NCBI GenBank assembly: GCA_030749725.1
Contig: JASMJM010000022.1
Span: 1-64,000 of the forward strand
DNA: 64,000 bases
Source of the DNA: Pseudomonadales bacterium
GTDB taxonomy: Bacteria; Pseudomonadota; Gammaproteobacteria; Pseudomonadales; Azotimanducaceae
Direction of reading: 5' to 3'
In this document: in pieces, positions 59,027-64,000 of the stretch
Layout: the number at the start of each line of letters is the position of its first letter
Position numbering within the stretch: the first letter of the stretch is position 1
Notes under the pieces: generated by a model
What the model saw: the letters and a program-made list of their open reading frames with translations, nothing else
Told to the model about the DNA's origin: nothing
Database searches by the model: none
Translations under genes and position numbers: made by a program

Positions 59027-60307
59027 CTAAATCACACCATCTCTGGTGAATGATCGAATCTCATCAGGCGAAAACCCAAGTGCTTCGTAAACCTCCTGAT
59101 TGTCTTCCCCAGCCAGCGGCGGCCGTCGCGTGATATGCCACGGCGTCTTCGACAGTTTGTATGGTGAGCCCGGGTAGGTGATGGTTCGGTCCAGTTCCGG
59201 GTGCTCCACAGCGACAGCCATCCCTCTGGACTGAAAGTGTTCATCGTCTATCATCTCTTCAGGCGAATAGATGATAGACACAAGCAAACCGTGATCCTGT
59301 CCGTAGCGAAAGAAATCATATGCGTCAATTTCTTTAGCGATAAAGATTAGTGCCTCTCGTGCTGCCGTTAGCATATCACGCACCTTCGGTTCAGTGCGCA
59401 ACTCTTCGGCTGTTATTGGGCCTCGATCCATGCCTGCCCTTAGTAGTTCAGTTGCTTCGAACGAATGCAGCAGATCAAGCTCCCCCAACCAGTCATGGAT
59501 CACTTTGAACATGGCTGGCGTACGTGCTGCGAAATTCAGATTCACATATCGACCGTCTGCACACTGAACCTGGCTCGGGTTGGATGGAGCTAGGCCGGCA
59601 TGACGGCCCGTCTGACGCTCCACCTGCTGGTTCGCAACCAGCCATCTAAATGATCCTGCTTCGGTGGTGACGTTGATGGCAGCGTTGAAGTTGACATCGA
59701 TAAACTGGCCTTCATCGGTCTGATCCCGATGCAGTAAGGCGACCAGCAGACTTAGCACGCCATAATGACAGCCGGTATGATAACCCTGGTTACCGCCGCC
59801 TCGAACTGGCGGCAGAGTGTGGTCGTCGTAGCCATTCATCCAGGCGATACCTCCCCCCGCCAGCAGGGTCAGATCCGTTGCCAGTTCATCCTTGCGTGCG
59901 CCATGGCGACCGAATGAGGTCATGGAGAGCCAAATCAGGCGTGGGTTGCTGGCTGTGACCTGCCGGTAATCGATCCCGAGGCTTTCCGCAAGACCGGGCG
60001 ACTGACTTTCTATGACGGCATCGGCGCCCTTCACCAGCTCCTTGAACAGCGTCTGGCCCTGCTCGCAGGTAAGATCCAAGGTGATGCTCTTCTTACCCGT
60101 ATTGTAGTTCCAGAACCACAGACTGCGTTCCGGATGCGGTGAGTCGTCCACAAAAGGTCCGTATTGCCTGGTTGCATCACCACTCCCAGGGGGCTCTATC
60201 TTGATTAGCTCAGCCCCCATGTCTGCGAGCAACTTACCCGCCCAGGCACCTTTCTCATCACACCATTCGATGATTCTCAGATCGTCGAGGGCCCGTGGCG
60301 TATTCAT
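59027..60307 (-). CDS. Class III (CaiB/BaiF) CoA-transferase, Asp-containing subunit
   Basis: Family III CoA-transferase, 426 residues: LRIIEWCDEKGAWAGKLLADMGAELIKIEPP, NYNTGKKSITLDL, GLAESLGIDY, and a candidate catalytic Asp145 in the TDLTLLAGGG block, where the family has its nucleophile. The C-terminal REPPLAGEDN-like segment (RRPPLAGEDNQEVYEALG) is typical. It overlaps the upstream gene by 4 bp (ATGA), so the two products are probably translationally coupled and may form a heterodimer. The substrate is unknown. It has no close functional tie to csrA across the hairpin. Confidence 0.85.
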   Translation of the reverse strand: MNTPRALDDLRIIEWCDEKGAWAGKLLADMGAELIKIEPPGSGDATRQYGPFVDDSPHPERSLWFWNYNTGKKSITLDLTCEQGQTLFKELVKGADAVIESQSPGLAESLGIDYRQVTASNPRLIWLSMTSFGRHGARKDELATDLTLLAGGGIAWMNGYDDHTLPPVRGGGNQGYHTGCHYGVLSLLVALLHRDQTDEGQFIDVNFNAAINVTTEAGSFRWLVANQQVERQTGRHAGLAPSNPSQVQCADGRYVNLNFAARTPAMFKVIHDWLGELDLLHSFEATELLRAGMDRGPITAEELRTEPKVRDMLTAAREALIFIAKEIDAYDFFRYGQDHGLLVSIIYSPEEMIDDEHFQSRGMAVAVEHPELDRTITYPGSPYKLSKTPWHITRRPPLAGEDNQEVYEALGFSPDEIRSFTRDGVI

Positions 60308-61560
60308 ATGGCACCATCCTCCCTTAACGCGTCAATATCCCGGTCGGATAGACCGAGAAGTTCACCGAATACATAATCATTGTCTTCGCCGAGGCAGGGA
60401 CTGGCCTTGCGCATCTGCCAGTCCGTTTTGGAAAGGTGCGCGGGTATGCCGTCGACCCGCACCTCACCCATCTCGGTGTGCTGCACGGAAGGCCACAATC
60501 CCCAATCACTGGTATTGGCATCCCCATCGATCCGCTCGCCGGGTTTACGCACGGGAGCAGCGGGCAGCGCAGCGCTCTGCAATCGATCAGACAGTTCAAT
60601 CTTGTCAAAGCCCTGCGTCCAGGAAGCCATCAATGCATCTAATTCAGTCTCGCGGGCAAGACGTTCTGTCAGCGTATCGAAGCCGGCATCGTTCACCCAG
60701 CTTGTCCCGACCTCATTCTTCAAGGCGAGCCAGTCGACGTCGTTGCGACATGCGATGGCAATCCAGTTGTCGTCACCGATGCATGGATAGATATTGTGGG
60801 GAGCCATCGCCGGGGAGTGACTGTGATTTGCATCGGGCATCCCATGACGGCGCTGGGGTCGCCGATTGACCGTGTAATCGAGCACTGCAGCCCCGTGCAG
60901 GACGGCCCCGGCCTCCGTCGCCGCCACATCGACATACTGACCCTCACCGGTGCGATTGCGATAGTGAATGGCCATCATTATAGCCATGGCCATGTAATAG
61001 GCCGCGGTATGGTCCATGTAGGAATATCCGTAGCCGGCAGGCTCCTGATCGGGCAGTCCCGAGGCAAAGGTCAGACCCGATGCCGCTTGCGCAATCGGTC
61101 CCATGGATTTATAGGTGCTGTACGGGCCCGTATGACCGAAGCCGCAATTGGTGGCGTAGATCATCTCCGGCCTGACACGGGTCACGGCCTGGTAGGAGAA
61201 ACCCAAACGATCCAATACGCCTGCGGCGAAATTCTCGGTCAACACGCTGCAAGTCTCGATCAAGCGCCAGGCCAGGGCTTTGCCCCGTTCATGCTTGAGG
61301 TTGATGGTGACGCCCAGCTTCCCGACGTTGTGATTGTTCCAGCCGCCACCAAGATTGATACCGGAACGCTCATCCACATAGGGTGGCCTGCCCCGGATCA
61401 TGTCCCAACGTCCCTGGCGTACCGGGTCTTCAATGCGGATCACTTCAGCGCCAAATGCTGCCAGAAATTTGGTGGCGCCGGCGCCCGCCAGAATGCCACT
61501 GAAGTCACACACTCGAATGTTGGCGAGAGGGCCGGCAGGATTCTGTGGTTCATTGATCAT
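60304..61560 (-). CDS. Class III (CaiB/BaiF) CoA-transferase, subunit lacking the catalytic Asp
   Basis: Same family, 418 residues from the ATG at 61560 (AGGTGG upstream; a TTG at 61569 is an alternative). NIRVCDFSGILAGAGATKFLAAFG, LGVTINLKHERGKAL, ENFAAGVLDRLG and GEGQYVDVAATEAGA are typical. At the nucleophile position the sequence is KSMGPIAQAASG, with Gly where the partner has Asp. Loss of Asp in one of two adjacent genes is expected for a heterodimeric enzyme such as benzylsuccinate CoA-transferase (BbsEF). The substrate cannot be named. Confidence 0.82.
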   Translation of the reverse strand: MINEPQNPAGPLANIRVCDFSGILAGAGATKFLAAFGAEVIRIEDPVRQGRWDMIRGRPPYVDERSGINLGGGWNNHNVGKLGVTINLKHERGKALAWRLIETCSVLTENFAAGVLDRLGFSYQAVTRVRPEMIYATNCGFGHTGPYSTYKSMGPIAQAASGLTFASGLPDQEPAGYGYSYMDHTAAYYMAMAIMMAIHYRNRTGEGQYVDVAATEAGAVLHGAAVLDYTVNRRPQRRHGMPDANHSHSPAMAPHNIYPCIGDDNWIAIACRNDVDWLALKNEVGTSWVNDAGFDTLTERLARETELDALMASWTQGFDKIELSDRLQSAALPAAPVRKPGERIDGDANTSDWGLWPSVQHTEMGEVRVDGIPAHLSKTDWQMRKASPCLGEDNDYVFGELLGLSDRDIDALREDGAI

Positions 61561-61675
61561 TTTGGTCAACCACCTATTATTGTTCTACGCAGACCGGGTG
61601 TAGGGATAACAAACCTTCGTTTTATTTAACGTCACGCAACTTGTGCTCAAGACAATTTAAATGGAACCGTGAACT
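61561..61675 (-). promoter_or_regulatory. Upstream region of the CoA-transferase pair
   Basis: This spacer must hold the promoter for the two CoA-transferase genes unless they are read through from the oxidoreductase gene. On the minus strand a TTGAGC, 16-bp spacer, TAAATA pair is a weak candidate. A CTTG-AGCA-CAAG inverted repeat overlaps the -35-like box. Confidence 0.3.
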
Positions 61676-62605
61676 CTAGTCGAAGGCAGCTAGCACCTCA
61701 GCATCGAATCGCTGATACCCCTCGAGATCGTCGGCTGGAATACCGCCGAACATGATTTCGTCAACACCTGCCTCGACAAACTTGCCTATGCAGTCGATCA
61801 CATAATTCTTGGGCCCCGCGAGCGTTCCGGCGCCCAGTCTGCGGTTGGCGAGGAATGCCGCAGCGGCCGACTCATCATCCGTGACCATGGTTGGCATCAG
61901 GATTGTGCGTTTGATCTCGCCAAAGTCTCGTCCTACCTTGTCACAGTGTCTCTTTAGCACATCGAGTTTGTGCTGGTAGTACTCAACTGACATGGGTCCG
62001 CCCGCCCATCCGTCCAGGTTGAACACATCTCCGTGCAGCGCCAGAGTGCGCAGCGTACGTTTCTCGCCGGTACCACCAATGAGGATGGGAAGTGGTTTCT
62101 GAAAGCAGCCGGGAGATAGCGGCGCTCGGTCAAGCTTGTAGTAACGGCCGTCAAAATCAACAGGTCCATCTCCCACAAATAATGCCCGAATCAGCTCACA
62201 GGCTTCCTGCAGGCGATCTGAGCGTTCCCTCATCTCCGGGAACGTCCAGCCGTATGCTTCGTGCTCGCGCTTGAACCAGGCGGCGCCGATGGCGAGTGTA
62301 AATCGACCGTGGGAGATCTGGTCGATCGTTGCGGCCATTTTTGCCACCAATGCCGGATTCCTGTACGTATTGCCAAGCACGAGGTGACCCAGTCGCAGGC
62401 GCTCCGTGAAACCGGCCACTGCAGCCGTTATCGTATAACCCTCGTAAGCCGTGAGATGTTCCTCCTCCGGCCTGCCGGGTGGCGGCAGGAAGTGATCCGC
62501 AAACCAGACGCTGCTCCAACGTCCCGCCTCCATGGTCTCAACCACGGTTCGTATGTCATCCCAATCAATCCTGTAACAGCTGACTTGAGCGCCGAATTGC
62601 ATCAT
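61676..62605 (-). CDS. Luciferase-like (LLM class) flavin/F420-dependent oxidoreductase
   Basis: A 309-residue TIM-barrel protein of the bacterial luciferase superfamily: WSSVWFADHFLPPPG, LRLGHLVLGNTYRNPALVAKMAATIDQISHGRFTLAIGAAW, KREHEAYGWTFP, and ILIGGTGEKRTLRTLALHGDVFN. The segment order fits the F420-dependent LLM class often annotated in actinobacteria, but the cofactor (F420 or FMN) cannot be read. It is co-directional with the CoA-transferase pair and divergent from the glycyl-radical enzyme. Confidence 0.85.
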   Translation of the reverse strand: MMQFGAQVSCYRIDWDDIRTVVETMEAGRWSSVWFADHFLPPPGRPEEEHLTAYEGYTITAAVAGFTERLRLGHLVLGNTYRNPALVAKMAATIDQISHGRFTLAIGAAWFKREHEAYGWTFPEMRERSDRLQEACELIRALFVGDGPVDFDGRYYKLDRAPLSPGCFQKPLPILIGGTGEKRTLRTLALHGDVFNLDGWAGGPMSVEYYQHKLDVLKRHCDKVGRDFGEIKRTILMPTMVTDDESAAAAFLANRRLGAGTLAGPKNYVIDCIGKFVEAGVDEIMFGGIPADDLEGYQRFDAEVLAAFD

Positions 62606-62658
62606 GTGCTCCCTTTCGTTGCGTCTGGTGGAAATCTCAAATTCAAACTACCCGTCAG

Positions 62659-62687
62659 AATATAGATCAAGCAGATCTGTAAGTGAA
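62659..62687 (-). promoter_or_regulatory. Promoter of the oxidoreductase gene with embedded operator-like palindrome
   Basis: On the minus strand TTCACT (62682-62687), 17-bp spacer and TATATT (62659-62664) form a good sigma-70 promoter. The spacer contains the palindrome AGATC-AAGCA-GATCT (62664-62678), which is well placed for repressor binding. The regulator is not in the window. Confidence 0.5.
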
Positions 62688-62753
62688 TGCTTTCTGGTGA
62701 TTCGCCTGTTCCATCCGGGTAGTCCGAACCAAACCGAATCAACCGCGTCTACT

Positions 62754-62783
62754 TTGACACTCTGACTGGTATTCGCGTATTCT
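62754..62783 (+). promoter_or_regulatory. Promoter of the glycyl-radical enzyme gene
   Basis: A perfect -35 TTGACA (62754-62759), an 18-bp spacer and TATTCT (62778-62783) lie about 33 bp before the ATG at 62816, which also has GGAG eight bases upstream. Promoter and start agree well. Confidence 0.6.
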
Positions 62784-62815
62784 TATATCCTCACCCAGAA
62801 CATGGAGATTCTTCG

Positions 62816-64000
62816 ATGCTGGACAGGGTAAAGCATGTAGACAGAGTCTTAACAATAACACCTACAGCAAGGGTCGAACGGCTAAGGCAAAGATATCTCG
62901 ATACCAGGGACAAGGCCGTCATCGACATGGGCCGAATCATCACCAGGGCGATGAAGGAAACTGAAGCTGAACCCCGCGTAACCCAGGGCGCCAAAGCCTT
63001 GGCCGCAACAGCGAGGGAGACACCAGTCAACATTTACCCGGATGAGCTGTTCGTGGGTTGGCTGTGGTCTGAGCCGCGTGGCACCGAGGTCGGCGTGTCG
63101 TCGTTCGGTCTGGAGAGGGAGCTGGATACGCTCAGCACGAGGGAATACACCCCATTTCTCATCAGTGAGGAGGTCAAACGCGAGCTGCGCGAGGAGATTT
63201 TCCCCTACTGGCGAACACGCTATTGGGCGCCGGCTGTGCCACCGGAAGCCACCAAACTCGGTATCAAGCACGCTGCGGAAACAAAGTTCCTGCCGCACAT
63301 TGCCGTCAACTATGAGAAGGTTCTAAAGAAAGGGCTGCTTGGCGTGATGCAGGACGCAGAGGACAGGCTGGCCAGGCTCGATCCCACTGATCCCGTAGAG
63401 GTAAAGAAGATTCCCTTCCTAAACGGCGTCATCATCGCGCTTGAGGGAGCATCCGAACTTGGCTTGAGGTTTGCTGCCGAGGCACGGCGACAGGCGTCGA
63501 CGGAAAAGGACAGCAACAGAAAGTCCGAGCTGCTCAAGATAGCTGAGGTCTGCGATCAGGTACCGGCCAATCCTGCCAGAACTTTTTACGAAGCACTACA
63601 GTCGGTTTGGTTTACCCATATGATCCTCGGCTGGGAAGTGGGATTCCACGGTGGCATAAGCCCGGGCAGAGCCGATCAATATCTGTATCCCTATTATGCC
63701 AACGACATAGAGGAGGGGAGACTTACAGAAGATGCGGCACAGGAACTACTCGACTGCTGGTGCATGCGCTATTCGCAGATGTTTACCCTATCCACCGAGG
63801 GTGGCGCTCGATTTATGTCCAATCACACGTCGGGGCACCACATTGGTATCGGTGGTATGAAGGCCGATGGCAGCGACGCCAGCAACGCCCTTTCATATAT
63901 GTTTATCGAGTCGATGATGCACACGCCTGGGATGGTGGAACCTACCCTTGGACTGCTGGTGCACAGCAGGACCCCGGAGTCCTTGCTGATAAAGGCTTGT
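62816..64000 (+). CDS. Pyruvate formate-lyase-like glycyl-radical enzyme, N-terminal part (3' truncated by window edge)
   Basis: 395 codons are open to the window end, about half of a usual 780-850-residue enzyme. Family features: TPTARVERLRQRYLDTR, EAEPRVTQGAKALAAT, NIYPDELFVGW, NPARTFYEALQSVWFTHMI, SPGRADQYLYPYYANDIEEG and LTEDAAQELLDCW, matching the PFL2/dehydratase branch rather than PflB itself. The active-site Cys, the C-terminal glycyl radical motif and any activase lie beyond the window. The substrate is unknown; dehydratase, decarboxylase, lyase or fumarate-adding enzyme are all possible. It is divergent from the oxidoreductase gene. Confidence 0.82.
   Translation, partial: MLDRVKHVDRVLTITPTARVERLRQRYLDTRDKAVIDMGRIITRAMKETEAEPRVTQGAKALAATARETPVNIYPDELFVGWLWSEPRGTEVGVSSFGLERELDTLSTREYTPFLISEEVKRELREEIFPYWRTRYWAPAVPPEATKLGIKHAAETKFLPHIAVNYEKVLKKGLLGVMQDAEDRLARLDPTDPVEVKKIPFLNGVIIALEGASELGLRFAAEARRQASTEKDSNRKSELLKIAEVCDQVPANPARTFYEALQSVWFTHMILGWEVGFHGGISPGRADQYLYPYYANDIEEGRLTEDAAQELLDCWCMRYSQMFTLSTEGGARFMSNHTSGHHIGIGGMKADGSDASNALSYMFIESMMHTPGMVEPTLGLLVHSRTPESLLIKAC

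Overview
The window looks like a chromosomal segment of a free-living or host-associated gammaproteobacterium of roughly 50% GC. The evidence is gene order. It carries a long, well-preserved copy of the gammaproteobacterial dapD-glnD-map / rpsB-tsf-pyrH-frr-cdsA-dxr-rseP-bamA-skp-lpxD-fabZ-lpxB-rnhB-dnaE-tilS-pyrG-kdsA-eno-ftsB-ispD-ispF-truD-pcm-nlpD / fdxA-mutS-recA-recX-alaS-lysC-csrA order. It also has outer-membrane, LPS and type II secretion genes. No rRNA, tRNA, CRISPR array, prophage or full-length insertion sequence was seen.

Layout. Positions 1-9118 hold the relA 3' end, adk, a Lys/Arg/Ala-rich histone H1-like gene, a YoaA/DinG helicase, tsaB, rsmJ and plsB. Positions 9139-13012 (minus strand) hold gspN-gspC-gspD, a split part of a type II secretion locus. 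Positions 13084-20655 (minus) hold a small unknown gene, then dapE-dapD-dapC (lysine/diaminopimelate), glnD and map. Positions 20792-45972 (plus) are the large translation, envelope, replication and isoprenoid cluster. Positions 46088-49531 hold pcm, a DUF368 polyprenyl-phosphate translocase, nlpD, a probable CsrA-sequestering small RNA and fdxA. Positions 49661-58913 hold mutS, recA with a LexA box, recX, alaS, lysC and csrA. After a 22-bp perfect hairpin the content changes (59027-64000) to a catabolic-looking accessory block: two overlapping class III CoA-transferase genes, a luciferase-like flavin oxidoreductase, and the start of a divergent glycyl-radical enzyme that runs off the window.

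Five genes usually embedded in this order are absent: uppS (frr/cdsA), lpxA (fabZ/lpxB), accA (dnaE/tilS), surE (truD/pcm) and rpoS (nlpD/fdxA). The first three gaps are 23, 80 and 27 bp. Several of these functions are normally essential, so they are probably encoded elsewhere. truD is interrupted by a single in-frame amber codon.

The more novel signals are these. (1) A family of short elements with imperfect terminal inverted repeats has three copies, between dapC/glnD, pyrH/frr and pcm/popT. One copy is flanked by a direct repeat and supplies the glnD stop codon; another carries an internal 3 x 61-bp tandem repeat. (2) An RsmZ-like RNA with four AGGGA motifs lies beside fdxA, the place rsmZ occupies in Pseudomonas, with csrA also in the window. 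(3) The CoA-transferase pair has the catalytic Asp in one subunit only, resembling heterodimeric enzymes such as BbsEF, and sits beside a glycyl-radical enzyme. (4) There is a 139-bp near-palindrome between recX and alaS. (5) Ribosomal protein S2 has an acidic tail of about 110 residues built from 8-residue repeats. All assignments come from reading the sequence; no database search was run.
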